From contig JACQUA010000275.1 in assembly GCA_016210565.1 (NCBI GenBank), positions 1 through 43,836 of the forward strand: a stretch of DNA of 43,836 bases, read 5' to 3'. Positions 8,619 to 16,385 of the stretch are shown here, one piece after another. Source of the DNA: Chloroflexota bacterium. GTDB lineage: Bacteria > Chloroflexota > Dehalococcoidia > JACQUA01. The translations under genes were made by a program, and so were the position numbers. Each line of letters starts with the position of its first letter. Position 1 is the first letter of the stretch. Under the pieces are notes generated by a model. It did not search any database, was not told the origin of the DNA, and saw only the letters and a program-made list of their open reading frames with translations.

Positions 8619-10142
8619 ATGGCTCAGAGAGACATAACCAGTTTGAGAAGCACCCTGGAGTTCCTGAAACAGACCGGCGAGGTGCTGGCCATCCCGGGCG
8701 AGGTAGACCCGGTCTATGAAATTGCCGGTATTGAAAAGGCCCTCGACAACGGCCCCGCCCTGCTCTTTGAAAAGATAAAGGGATTTCCCCATGCCAGGGT
8801 GACCGGCAACGTGTGCGCCAGAAAAGACAGGGTGGCCAGGATATTCGGCCTGGACGATGCGCGGAAATTGAAGTTCGAGGCTCTGAAAGCGATCAAGAAC
8901 CCGGCGCCGCCAAAGGTCGTGGGCGCGGCGCCGTGCCAGGAAGTCGTTGTCACGGAGGGCATTGACGTGCCCGGCACGGTACCCATTACCAAGCACAGCG
9001 AAGCGGATGCGGGGCGCGTTCTCGGGGGCGGCAATAACCTGCTTTACGGGAAATACTTCGGCGGCGGCAGTCACATTTCTTTCAACAGGACCCATTTCAG
9101 GGGGAAAGACTGGGCGAGTATTTTCACCCCCGACAACGAACATATCGGGAAGAGCCTCAAGGGCCATCTGGGGGGAAAGGTGCCCATGACGATCAATATC
9201 GGCACCCCCCCTGCGATCATGGTAGTAGCGGCGGGGGGAGCGATTCATACGATCATACCTGTCGGGTCGGACGAGCTGGGCATCGCCGGCGCGCTGCAGG
9301 GGTCGCCAATCGAGATCGTCAAGGCCAAAACCGTGGACGCCTACTCCATTGCCCAATCGGAGTGGGTGATCGAAGGGTATATCGATACCAATCAAAGGGT
9401 CTGGGAGACCGAGGAGGCCGAGAAGATAGGGAAACCAAGTATGGCCAAACTATTCCCGGAATGGCCCGGATACATGGGATTGGCGACTCAGACGTACAAA
9501 TTCCAGGTTACGGCCATAACGCACAGAAAGGACAGACCGATATTCTTTGCGCCCCTGGCGCGTTCCTTCGAGCACAACATCCTCTGTCCCATAATCAGGG
9601 AAGCCTGTATCTACGAGCTGGCGGACCGCCTGGTGCCGGGACTGGTAACCGACGTCAACACTTTGAATGACATCGCGGCCTGGTCCAGCATAATATTGCA
9701 AGTCAAGAAACGGGGGGAGGAAGACGAAGGGTATCAGAGGCAGATACTGCAGGCTATCATGGGTACAGTGCTCCATCTGCGGCTGGCGGTGATTGTGGAT
9801 GAAGACGTGGATATCTACAGCCCGGAGGATGTGCTGTGGGCGATACTCTCCCGGCTCGACCTGGCGACAGGCGCTATCGTCAGCGCAGGAGGCAAGAAGA
9901 CCGGTCTGACGCCCACCGGGCGGTTCGACTCGAGTGGCAACGTGAGAGAAAGCAACGTTGTCTACAAGGAGGGCGTGGCCCTGGATGCCACCGCGCCGTT
10001 CAAAGCCAGGGCTGGCTACGAGCGGGCGAAATACCCCGTTGACAGGGTGGAGCTGACGAAATGGCTTTCGGCGGACCAGGTCCGCGCCGTGAGGGCTATG
10101 CAGAGCGACTATGCCAGGATTCTAGCCGAGACGGGGAGATAA
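8619..10142 (+). CDS. UbiD-family (de)carboxylase, copy 2 (divergent motif)
   Basis: This 507-residue UbiD homologue starts at the ATG preceded by CCGGAGG with 8-base spacing, giving MAQRDITSLRSTLEFL. It keeps the Arg-containing strand (FNRTHFRGKDW) and the SEWVIEGYI acidic strand. The EGPFxEW segment of ordinary UbiDs is replaced by KLFPEWPGYMG, with Glu281 in the FPEW. The tail VDIYSPEDVLWAILSRLD is normal for the family. The motif change suggests a separate subclade with a different substrate or role. It lies in the same operon-like series as copy 1 and the mutase-like gene. Family assignment is firm; function beyond prenyl-FMN-dependent (de)carboxylation is unknown. Confidence 0.87.
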   Translation: MAQRDITSLRSTLEFLKQTGEVLAIPGEVDPVYEIAGIEKALDNGPALLFEKIKGFPHARVTGNVCARKDRVARIFGLDDARKLKFEALKAIKNPAPPKVVGAAPCQEVVVTEGIDVPGTVPITKHSEADAGRVLGGGNNLLYGKYFGGGSHISFNRTHFRGKDWASIFTPDNEHIGKSLKGHLGGKVPMTINIGTPPAIMVVAAGGAIHTIIPVGSDELGIAGALQGSPIEIVKAKTVDAYSIAQSEWVIEGYIDTNQRVWETEEAEKIGKPSMAKLFPEWPGYMGLATQTYKFQVTAITHRKDRPIFFAPLARSFEHNILCPIIREACIYELADRLVPGLVTDVNTLNDIAAWSSIILQVKKRGEEDEGYQRQILQAIMGTVLHLRLAVIVDEDVDIYSPEDVLWAILSRLDLATGAIVSAGGKKTGLTPTGRFDSSGNVRESNVVYKEGVALDATAPFKARAGYERAKYPVDRVELTKWLSADQVRAVRAMQSDYARILAETGR

Positions 10143-10152
10143 CCGGGAGGTA

Positions 10153-10268
10153 CCACAGGCCACCGTGCCTGTGGGAGCTGAGTTAATGTAGGGTGGGTTA
10201 AGTTCCGACGGTAATCGGGACGAACCCACCAGAACGACAGAAGAAGGACAAAGCCTTAACCCACCCTA
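10153..10268. repeat. Hairpin plus family B inverted-repeat element (copy 2)
   Basis: CCACAGGCCACCGTGCCTGTGG (10153-10174, given here as one short hairpin) lies 10 bases after the UbiD stop. It is followed by GTAGGGTGGGTTAAG (10188-10202) and its inverted partner CTTAACCCACCCTA (10255-10268). The first 45 bases of this copy are nearly the complement of the copy at 33611-33653. The gap 10143-10311 holds nothing else. Confidence 0.75.
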
Positions 10269-10311
10269 TGCGCTACGCGGCTGACCAATGCCGTTTCTTC
10301 GGGAAGACACA

Positions 10312-11763
10312 ATGGAACTGAGCAACAGAAAATGGAGTGAGGAAGAGCTTTTTGAAAGGCGAAAGGCGGTGCTGGAGCGCTGGCCTACCGGGAAAGAGGT
10401 GGACCTGGCGGAAGCCATCGAATTCCACCGGCAGTTGCCCGAAGCCAAGGTCTTCGCTCGGCGACTGGCCTCCGGCAAAAAGCTGGGACGTATACTGATC
10501 AACCCGGCCTGCGGTCACGCGACGGTCGAAGAGACGCTGGAGCACGTCAAATTCCTGGAGGCGAACGGGGCCGATTCGGTAGCCGTCATGGCAGACACCT
10601 ATACCCGGAAGAGCAGGTTCAAGGAAGCCCAGGCGGGCCTGGAAGCCAGCATCAAAGCGGGCAGGTCGCTGCTGAACGGCTACCCGTGGGTGAACCACGG
10701 GGTAAAGCTATCGAGATATTTGGTTGAATCTACCGGCCTTCCGGTCCAGGGCTGGGGTTTCACGGACGAAGAACCGATGTTGGCTGCCGAGATCGGATTC
10801 GCCTCGGGCTGCACGCGGACCTCTTCCATGGACGTGCATGAGGCGTTCCAGCACAGCAAGAACTATCCCGTGGCGCAGAGGATTCAAAATAATCAATACA
10901 CGAACAGGCTGGCGGCTTACTACAGCGAGCACGGATCGCCGGTTGACATCTGGTGCTGCGTCAATCTCAACGGTTATTTTCCTCCCAGCCTGGGCGCTGC
11001 GCTGGTGGTGTTGTGTTGTTTGTTGACTGCCGGGCAGGGGATCAAGAATCTGTCATACGGCCAGGCGGTACAGTGCCACCAGGTCCAGGACGTGGCTACC
11101 ATGCAGGTGCTGCGCAAACTCGTCAAGGAGTACCTGCACGGGTCCGGCCACGATGATGTGAGCCTGTCCCTTGGCTCGTCGTCGTGGTTCGGGGCGTGGC
11201 CGGCCGATGAGCAGGAGTGCTGCGCGCTGGCTGCCTGGATTGCCGCCATCAATGCGTTGGGAGGCGCCGACTGGGTGCTCATCAAGTCGATTGAAGAGGC
11301 GGTCGGCATTACCACCAAGGAAGGAAACGGCAAAACTATCAGAATAACCAGGCGGATATTCGAAGCTTTGAAGAACCAGAGGGTGCCTGAGGGCGGAGAG
11401 TTGACGGAGGAACGGGAGATGATCGAACTGGAAACGAGGGCCATTGTGGACAGGGTAATCGAGCTGGGAGACGGCGACGTGGCCGTCGGGGAACTGAGGG
11501 CGGTAGAGAGAGGAGTACTGGACGCCCCGTTTACACCCTGGATTCACGCGGCCCGCAAGGTGCTTCCGGTCAGGGACAGGACCGGCGCCATGCGATATCT
11601 GGACCATGGTAATTTGCCCTTTACCAGGGAAATCATCGACTATCATCGCAGGAAGATTGCCGAACGGGAAAAGGTGGAAGGGAGAAAGGCCGGCATCCAG
11701 ATGCTGATAGAAGACGTTACTTCCCTGTCGAGGCCGCTGGGGACCGAAGCCCCTCTCGAATGA
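10312..11763 (+). CDS. Glutamate mutase epsilon subunit homologue (GlmE/MutE-like), substrate site altered
   Basis: This 483-residue protein aligns end to end with the catalytic TIM-barrel subunit of methylaspartate (glutamate) mutase. The start MELSNRKWSEEE, the blocks RWPTGKEVDL, KAGRSLLNG and FTPWIHAARKVLPVRDR, and the length match the family, which decides for the ATG at 10312. The adenosylcobalamin-side segment IKSIEEAVGITTKE is kept. Compared from memory with the Clostridium cochlearium enzyme, of the residues contacting glutamate only Arg100 (here Arg99, YTRKSRF) is kept. Arg66, Arg149, Glu171, Tyr177 and Tyr181 correspond to Ala, Trp/Gly, Ser, Glu and His. It therefore probably does not rearrange glutamate. 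No B12-binding sigma subunit (DxHxxG motif) is in the window. It stands between UbiD and an MFS gene. Confidence 0.82.
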   Translation: MELSNRKWSEEELFERRKAVLERWPTGKEVDLAEAIEFHRQLPEAKVFARRLASGKKLGRILINPACGHATVEETLEHVKFLEANGADSVAVMADTYTRKSRFKEAQAGLEASIKAGRSLLNGYPWVNHGVKLSRYLVESTGLPVQGWGFTDEEPMLAAEIGFASGCTRTSSMDVHEAFQHSKNYPVAQRIQNNQYTNRLAAYYSEHGSPVDIWCCVNLNGYFPPSLGAALVVLCCLLTAGQGIKNLSYGQAVQCHQVQDVATMQVLRKLVKEYLHGSGHDDVSLSLGSSSWFGAWPADEQECCALAAWIAAINALGGADWVLIKSIEEAVGITTKEGNGKTIRITRRIFEALKNQRVPEGGELTEEREMIELETRAIVDRVIELGDGDVAVGELRAVERGVLDAPFTPWIHAARKVLPVRDRTGAMRYLDHGNLPFTREIIDYHRRKIAEREKVEGRKAGIQMLIEDVTSLSRPLGTEAPLE

Positions 11764-11782
11764 AGCCCGAACGTGCTCTGCT

Positions 11783-13090
11783 ATGACCGGCAACAGAAAG
11801 CCCTTCTACGGCTGGTGGGTGGTGACGGGGGCGGCGCTGGTCATGAGCGCCTCTCTCGGCGTTGGAAACTACGCTTTCGGGGTATTCGCCAGGCCGCTTG
11901 CCGAAGAGTTCGACCAGAGCCGGGCCTCGGTGTTTGGCGTTATAACCACGCAGATACTGGTATCCGGCCTGTGCTCCCCGCTGATAGGCAGGTTGTGCGA
12001 CAAATACGGCCCGCGAAGGGTGATGATGTGGAGCGCCGTTCCTTTTGGAGCTTCTGTCCTGTCGCTGAGCTTCACTAACAGTGTCTGGCAGCTTTATCTC
12101 ATATATGGAGTGCAGGCGTTCTTCTTCGCCGGCCTTTTTGCCGTCCCCACCGGCGGCCTGGTGAACGCCTGGTTTATCAGGCACAGAGGTATGGCCATGG
12201 GCGTGGCTCTGGCGGGGGTGAGCCTGGGCGGCCTGGTCATCGCTCCGCTGGCGGCATATTTGATCTCATTCCACGGCTGGAGAACGGCGTTTGTGGCGCT
12301 TGCAATAATTTCATGGGTTGTCATCCTGCCCCTGGTATTCCTGGTACTGAAAGACAGTCCCCGACAGATGGGGCTTCTCCCCGACGGCGATCCCGCACCG
12401 GCGGAGGGCACGACGCACGAAGGCGGAAATCAAACAGGAACACGGGTGATCGGGATAACGGCTCCCCCGCTCTTCCCCGCAAAGCAATGGAGGCCCGGCA
12501 CAGCCTTCCGGTCTCCTGCCTTCTGGTGCATCCTGATAGGCTTTTCGTTGGTCAATTTAGCCCAGATAGGGGTCCAGATGCATCAGGTCCCCTATTTGAT
12601 CGACAGCGGGATTCCTGCTTTGCTGGCGGGTACCATCTTCGGTATCACTATCGGCCTGGGCGTACCGGGCAAGATCGCCATCGGGGCCCTGGCTGACAGG
12701 TTATCCAGGGTCCATTTGGCTATGGTTACCTTCGCCTTTCAGGCCGTCTCCGTAGCCGTACTCATGTGGGCCAGCGGTCTGGCCATGGCGTGGACCTTCG
12801 CCGTCATATACGGCTTCAGCAGTGCCGGCGCCCCCACCCTTCGCCCGCTCATAGTGGGCGAATTCTTTGGTGAAGAGTCTTTCGGCGCGATCTATGGGGT
12901 GGTTGAGCTGGCCCGTCTGGTAGGGGCTGCGATGGGTCCGATTATCGCTGCTATCCTTTTCGATATGACCGGACATTATCGTTGGGCCTTCATCATATAC
13001 ATAATTGCCTACGCGGCGGGGGTTGCAGCCGTCGGCCTGGCCAGGCCGGCAATGAACCTCGGGAAGAAGAGACGAGCGATTGACCGGTAA
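11783..13090 (+). CDS. MFS transporter (oxalate/formate antiporter- or monocarboxylate-like)
   Basis: This 435-residue, very hydrophobic protein has about twelve predicted membrane segments in two halves, with a hydrophilic loop around residues 195-235. The N-terminal YGWWVVTGAALVMSASLGVG and the loop 2-3 motif GRLCDKYGPRRVMM are typical of major facilitator proteins. The overall type resembles the monocarboxylate/oxalate-formate antiporter branch. It starts 19 bases after the mutase-like gene, so it is very likely co-transcribed with it; the ribosome site is weak. It probably imports or exports an organic acid of the neighbouring pathway. Substrate and direction are inference. Confidence 0.88.
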   Translation: MTGNRKPFYGWWVVTGAALVMSASLGVGNYAFGVFARPLAEEFDQSRASVFGVITTQILVSGLCSPLIGRLCDKYGPRRVMMWSAVPFGASVLSLSFTNSVWQLYLIYGVQAFFFAGLFAVPTGGLVNAWFIRHRGMAMGVALAGVSLGGLVIAPLAAYLISFHGWRTAFVALAIISWVVILPLVFLVLKDSPRQMGLLPDGDPAPAEGTTHEGGNQTGTRVIGITAPPLFPAKQWRPGTAFRSPAFWCILIGFSLVNLAQIGVQMHQVPYLIDSGIPALLAGTIFGITIGLGVPGKIAIGALADRLSRVHLAMVTFAFQAVSVAVLMWASGLAMAWTFAVIYGFSSAGAPTLRPLIVGEFFGEESFGAIYGVVELARLVGAAMGPIIAAILFDMTGHYRWAFIIYIIAYAAGVAAVGLARPAMNLGKKRRAIDR

Positions 13091-13192
13091 CCCGGTGCTC
13101 CTGCAGGTCGCCGGGCCAGACCCAGGCAGACCCATGAACGAAAATAGGGCTGCAGGGGTAGACCCGTGCGTCTGTCCGCCGGCGGGGGGACC

Positions 13193-13232
13193 CCACCACC
13201 CCGGGCGAGGGAACCTCGCCCCTGCGGTGGTG
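13193..13232. repeat. Strong hairpin in the gap before the lipoprotein gene
   Basis: CACCACC (about 13194-13200) pairs with GGTGGTG (13226-13232), and inside GGGCGAGG (13203-13210) pairs with CCTCGCCC (13214-13221) around a GAA loop. It lies 100 bases past the MFS stop and about 110 bases before the next start codon. It could separate the two transcripts, but it lacks a T-run. Confidence 0.6.
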
Positions 13233-13339
13233 TGATGATGCCCCGTTCGTTTTCATCCTTGGTGATGCCCCGCCAGGCCATAGGTGATAATTGGTCACCC
13301 GTCATTCGGACTTCGTCGTGTCGCAAAGGAGGGTAACAA

Positions 13340-14509
13340 ATGAAGGGACTGTTCTGGTTGGTCATGGTCATCCTTGCTGCATTCCTGGTGATGTCCGGGT
13401 GCGGCCAGGGAGTTGCGCCGTTGCTGTCTCCGGAGGCAAACGGCCCGGTGGCAAAGGTCGTCACGAAACCCGGATGGGAAGGGAAGTGGGAAAACACCCT
13501 GGCCGAAGCGAGGAAGGAGGGGGTAGTCCGGCTCTACTCTCTGTGGGGTTCGGAAACCCGTGTCCTGCTGAGCCAGGGTTTCAAAGCCAGGTACGGGATC
13601 GAACTTGAGTTCAGCCCATTCGCCCGCGGGTCGGACCTTCTGGCCAAGGTCCAGGCGGAAAGAAGAGCGGGACTGTATCTGGCCGATGCTTTTGGCGCGG
13701 GCCCCCCGACCCTTCTGGTCACCATGAAACCGGAAGGCCTTCTCGGACCTTTCGAGCCTCTGCTGTCCCTCCCGGAAGTGACCGACCCGAAACTGTGGAT
13801 AGGAGGCCAGATTCCTTTTCTGGACAAGGAACGGTTGGCCATAGGCATGCTCGCAGTCCTGCAAAGGCACATCGTCTACAACACCGACATGGTCAAAGAA
13901 GGGGAAGTAACGGCCTACAAAGACCTGTTGAAGCCCCAATATAAGGGCAGGATCGCCATGGCCGACCCCTCCCTGACCGGTACGGCTAACGCCATGTTCG
14001 GTCACATAGCCCGTGACCTCTGGACCGTGGAGGAAGCCAGCGACTGGTTGAGGCAATTGATAAGGCAGCAGGAAGCTGTCATATTGAGGGAACACCGCAT
14101 GGTCGTGGAATGGACGGCCCGGGGGAAGTATGCCATTGGCCTGGCAGGGCAGACCGAAGCCGTGGCGGAGTTCATAAAGCTGGGGGCGCCTATCAGCGTT
14201 GCGGTGCAACCGGAAGGCCATTTCATCAGTTCGGCGGGCGGCGGGGTTAGCCTGGCTGCCAGGCCGGCCCATCCCAGCGCCACCGCTGTTTTCGTCAACT
14301 GGCTGCTGGGGAAAGAAGGACAGGCGCTCTTTGCGGTGAAGGGGTACGGCTATCCCAGCCTGAGGCTGGACGTGCCGGCAGAGGGCATCAACCCCATTTT
14401 CATCGTCAGACCCGGGGAAAAGGTGTTCCAGGACTCGGAAGAACTGGTGGTGTTCCGGGGCGAGATGCTCGAAGTGGCGAAGAAGGTCATGGACCAGGCC
14501 AGCAGGTAG
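13340..14509 (+). CDS. Extracellular solute-binding lipoprotein, family 1, paralogue 3
   Basis: This 389-residue lipoprotein has a signal peptide with lipobox MSGC (Cys21), then a linker and a family-1 periplasmic-binding domain. Pieces shared with the other paralogues are WENTLAEARKEGVVRLYS, AERRAGLYLADAF, KPQYKGRIAMADPSLTG and HPSATAVFVNWLLGKEGQ. The ATG is preceded by AAAGGAGGG. It closes the plus-strand catabolic series and has no transport partner genes. It is more distant from paralogues 1 and 4 than they are from each other, so a different ligand is plausible. Confidence 0.87.
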   Translation: MKGLFWLVMVILAAFLVMSGCGQGVAPLLSPEANGPVAKVVTKPGWEGKWENTLAEARKEGVVRLYSLWGSETRVLLSQGFKARYGIELEFSPFARGSDLLAKVQAERRAGLYLADAFGAGPPTLLVTMKPEGLLGPFEPLLSLPEVTDPKLWIGGQIPFLDKERLAIGMLAVLQRHIVYNTDMVKEGEVTAYKDLLKPQYKGRIAMADPSLTGTANAMFGHIARDLWTVEEASDWLRQLIRQQEAVILREHRMVVEWTARGKYAIGLAGQTEAVAEFIKLGAPISVAVQPEGHFISSAGGGVSLAARPAHPSATAVFVNWLLGKEGQALFAVKGYGYPSLRLDVPAEGINPIFIVRPGEKVFQDSEELVVFRGEMLEVAKKVMDQASR

Positions 14510-14751
14510 AAGCTCGGACATGCCCGGGCCTGGTACCAAAGGCCATCGTGCCTGTGAGCGCTGGACTTTCAGACGTCCACTGTTTTGTCAAGACCACCAT
14601 GAGGGCTGAATTCGGACACGTTGCAGGTTTTTTGACCGGGTGTCCCATGGGCCGCTGCACAACTTTGCGCGGCTCCTCTGTGCTCTGTGCCGTGAAAATA
14701 CTTGTCACTACTTGGTGCGTTCCTACATTCCAGTGCTATGGGGGTCACATC

Positions 14752-15171
14752 GTGGAAACTCCTGAAGACATCATCGATTTCGTTGACTGTGCCGGGAAGC
14801 GGCGGAAGTTCAAGTTTGAGGTTCTCGACGCCGGTCCGATGGTCCGGCTGGAAGCAAAGGAAATCAGAAAAGACGGGGAACCGGGCTACTATTTCCGGGA
14901 AATCGGCATGGCCGACCATATCCCCGTGCTTCGCGGCAGGCTCCATCTCAAGATCATGGAAGGTCTGTCGAAACGATATATGGCGCCTCAGAGGAAGGGT
15001 ATCGGAAGGTGGCGCATGCTATCTGATGAACTTGCTGGATATGTGGGCTTTGATGAGTCGAAAGAGCAAGCCTGCGTGGTCGTGGACGGCTTCAGGATCA
15101 CATGGGAGGAATTCGAGAGCCTTGTCCAATCGCACGAAGGGTTCTTCGTTCGGATCAAATTCGAGGATTAG
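14752..15171 (+). CDS. Conserved-looking hypothetical protein, 139 residues
   Basis: The best start is the GTG at 14752, giving VETPEDIIDFVDCAGKRRKF. In-frame sequence upstream has poor protein character and includes a degenerate copy of the CAGGC hairpin family, so I exclude it. The protein is soluble, with many charged residues and alternating beta-like stretches (KFKFEVLDA, MVRLEAKEIRK) and a C-terminal ITWEEFESLVQSHEGFFVRIKF. I do not recognise a catalytic motif. The composition is of a real coding region and the ribosome site is weak (GGGGG). It stands alone between the lipoprotein gene and hicBA. Function unknown. Confidence 0.6.
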   Translation: METPEDIIDFVDCAGKRRKFKFEVLDAGPMVRLEAKEIRKDGEPGYYFREIGMADHIPVLRGRLHLKIMEGLSKRYMAPQRKGIGRWRMLSDELAGYVGFDESKEQACVVVDGFRITWEEFESLVQSHEGFFVRIKFED

Positions 15172-15219
15172 GTCGAATTGCCGCCCGCGGAACCGCCTTG
15201 AGACGAAGCTAATGAGCCC

Positions 15220-15432
15220 TCATAAAAGCTTCTTGAATTCCTCAACGCTCGGACCCGAATCATTCACAATTCCGGCCATTGTGAAAGCGTTAATCGGGTT
15301 TGCTCTCGGTATGGTAATAATCCTTGTGCCATTGGTCATTGTGACATGTTTTCCCTGTTTCGTGACCCGGAACCCGGCTTTCTCAAAGGCCTTGATGGCT
15401 CGCTGATGATTTATACCTGGTAGACCGGGCAT
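15220..15432 (-). CDS. hicA: HicA-family mRNA interferase toxin
   Basis: This 70-residue protein matches HicA: an N-terminal helix (QRAIKAFEKAGFRVTKQ), a strand carrying the catalytic His in KQGKHVTMT, and a C-terminal RANPINAFTMAGIVNDSG. HicA is a small double-stranded-RNA-binding-fold toxin that cleaves mRNA and is neutralised by HicB. The gene begins three bases after the hicB stop codon on the same strand, so the two are translated from one message. The active-site His is present and the frame is intact, so the toxin should be functional. Confidence 0.88.
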   Translation of the reverse strand: MPGLPGINHQRAIKAFEKAGFRVTKQGKHVTMTNGTRIITIPRANPINAFTMAGIVNDSGPSVEEFKKLL

Positions 15433-15435
15433 AAT

Positions 15436-15630
15436 CTATCCGACTTCTACATAACGAGATTCTTTGTCTTTGCTCAACTCTTGGACGGTCTCCAAGTATG
15501 CTTGAATGGCATCCTTGATATTTTCCAGGGCTTCCTTCTCGGTTTTCCCCTGTGACCAGCAACCTGGCAGACCGGGAACCCAGATTGCATACCCTTCACT
15601 GGTTTGCTTCAGGTTGACCTTGTATTTCAT
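15436..15630 (-). CDS. hicB: HicB-family antitoxin
   Basis: This 64-residue protein is the partial-RNase-H-fold domain of HicB: MKYKVNLKQTSEGYAIWVPGL followed by PGCWSQGKTEKEALENIKDAI, the family hallmark. It lacks a C-terminal DNA-binding helix-turn-helix or ribbon-helix-helix, so it is of the short type that neutralises HicA but may not autoregulate strongly. It is the first gene of the hicBA pair. GGGAGAG precedes the ATG. A 102-base inverted-repeat element (15673-15774) ends 42 bases upstream and may carry or disturb the promoter. Confidence 0.88.
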   Translation of the reverse strand: MKYKVNLKQTSEGYAIWVPGLPGCWSQGKTEKEALENIKDAIQAYLETVQELSKDKESRYVEVG

Positions 15631-15672
15631 GAATCTCTCCCGGACGCTTTGATTTCCATATCAATTATGGTA

Positions 15673-15774
15673 TGGCGTTACTGCAAAAAGGTCAAAAACC
15701 TGAATGTTGAGCTGTCTTTTGTATCTGATTTTCTGCTCATTGTGGCCGAACAATAGTTTTTTGCAGTAACGCCA
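15673..15774. mobile_element. MITE-like element with 17-base perfect terminal inverted repeats
   Basis: TGGCGTTACTGCAAAAA (15673-15689) and its exact complement (15758-15774) bound a 102-base AT-richer segment. ATTAT occurs on both sides near the ends (15664-15668 and 15775-15779), a possible but not cleanly spaced target duplication. There is no transposase inside, so any mobility would depend on an enzyme elsewhere. It lies just upstream of hicB and downstream of the broken GIY-YIG-like gene. Confidence 0.6.
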
Positions 15775-15918
15775 ATTATAACCTTCAAAACCCTGCAATC
15801 CCAGCCAGGCCTACCAAGGCCACACAATCTGGACAATGGTGTGGGCAGTTTGCCGGTCGCATTCAGGGCAGAAGTGTGCCAGATGGGTCCAGCCGCTGTC
15901 GATGCCGTGATTCTGTTG

Positions 15919-16315
15919 CTAACCTCCTCTGTAATGTCTGTCCTCGCCTCGGTCGTACCCCCGTGTTGAATTAAGAACTGGGAGATCCCAGTGCTCATCT
16001 TCAAAGCTGCGTAAAGGGGCTTTCTCGTCGTCTTGCACGGCCTCCGCGTGGACCGCATACGTGAGGGAAACAGCAATTCAGGGTGGCCGCCGAATGCGAG
16101 CTAGACGGTTCGCACCCGTATGCCGACTTAAGTGGTTTCAGAAGTTCCGCCTGCCAATCCGACCGGGAACACCCAATCTTCAAAATCCTCGTCCTGCCCC
16201 TGTACCGAGGGTACTCCGTTGACTGAATGATTTCGTAGATACCTGGTGAGGAAGGGACATTTTGCCTGATGCCCTCCGCTGAAAAAACAATTTCCTGCGA
16301 CCAATCAGCGTCCAT
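15919..16315 (-). pseudogene. GIY-YIG-like nuclease domain protein, disrupted by a frameshift and a stop
   Basis: Reading from the ATG at 16315 (AAGGAGG 9 bases upstream) gives VPSSPGIYEII, then RILKIGCSRSDWQAELL, a GIY...KIG arrangement as in GIY-YIG domains. After about residue 58 that frame loses protein character. Removing one A near 16141 restores NHLSRHTGANRLARIRRPP. An in-frame TGA follows, and the same frame then continues as IAVSLTYAVHAEAVQDD and FEDEHWDLPVLNSTRGYDRG to a TAG at 15919-15921. Two lesions with an intact ribosome site suggest recent inactivation. The bases 15775-15918 beyond the TAG encode CPECDRQTAHTIVQI in the same frame, perhaps more of the old gene, but there is no start codon. 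Confidence 0.7.
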
Positions 16316-16385
16316 AGGTTTCTGCCTCCTTCATTTCATATGTGCAACCGGCTTTGTCCGGCCGTCGCACGGGGGCGGGGATCCC

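Noticed and set aside
10312..13090. Complete glutamate fermentation (methylaspartate) locus
   Set aside because: No cobalamin-binding sigma subunit, MutL/GlmL activator or methylaspartate ammonia-lyase is present, and the substrate residues of the epsilon homologue are changed.
13295..14539. A 414-residue minus-strand open frame opposite the lipoprotein gene
   Set aside because: It is the antisense shadow of a GC-rich gene. The plus strand has a ribosome site, signal peptide and family motifs; the minus frame has none.
15678..16076. A 132-residue minus-strand open frame
   Set aside because: It runs out of frame through the GIY-YIG-like remnant and into the inverted-repeat element; the sensible protein sequence lies in a different frame.
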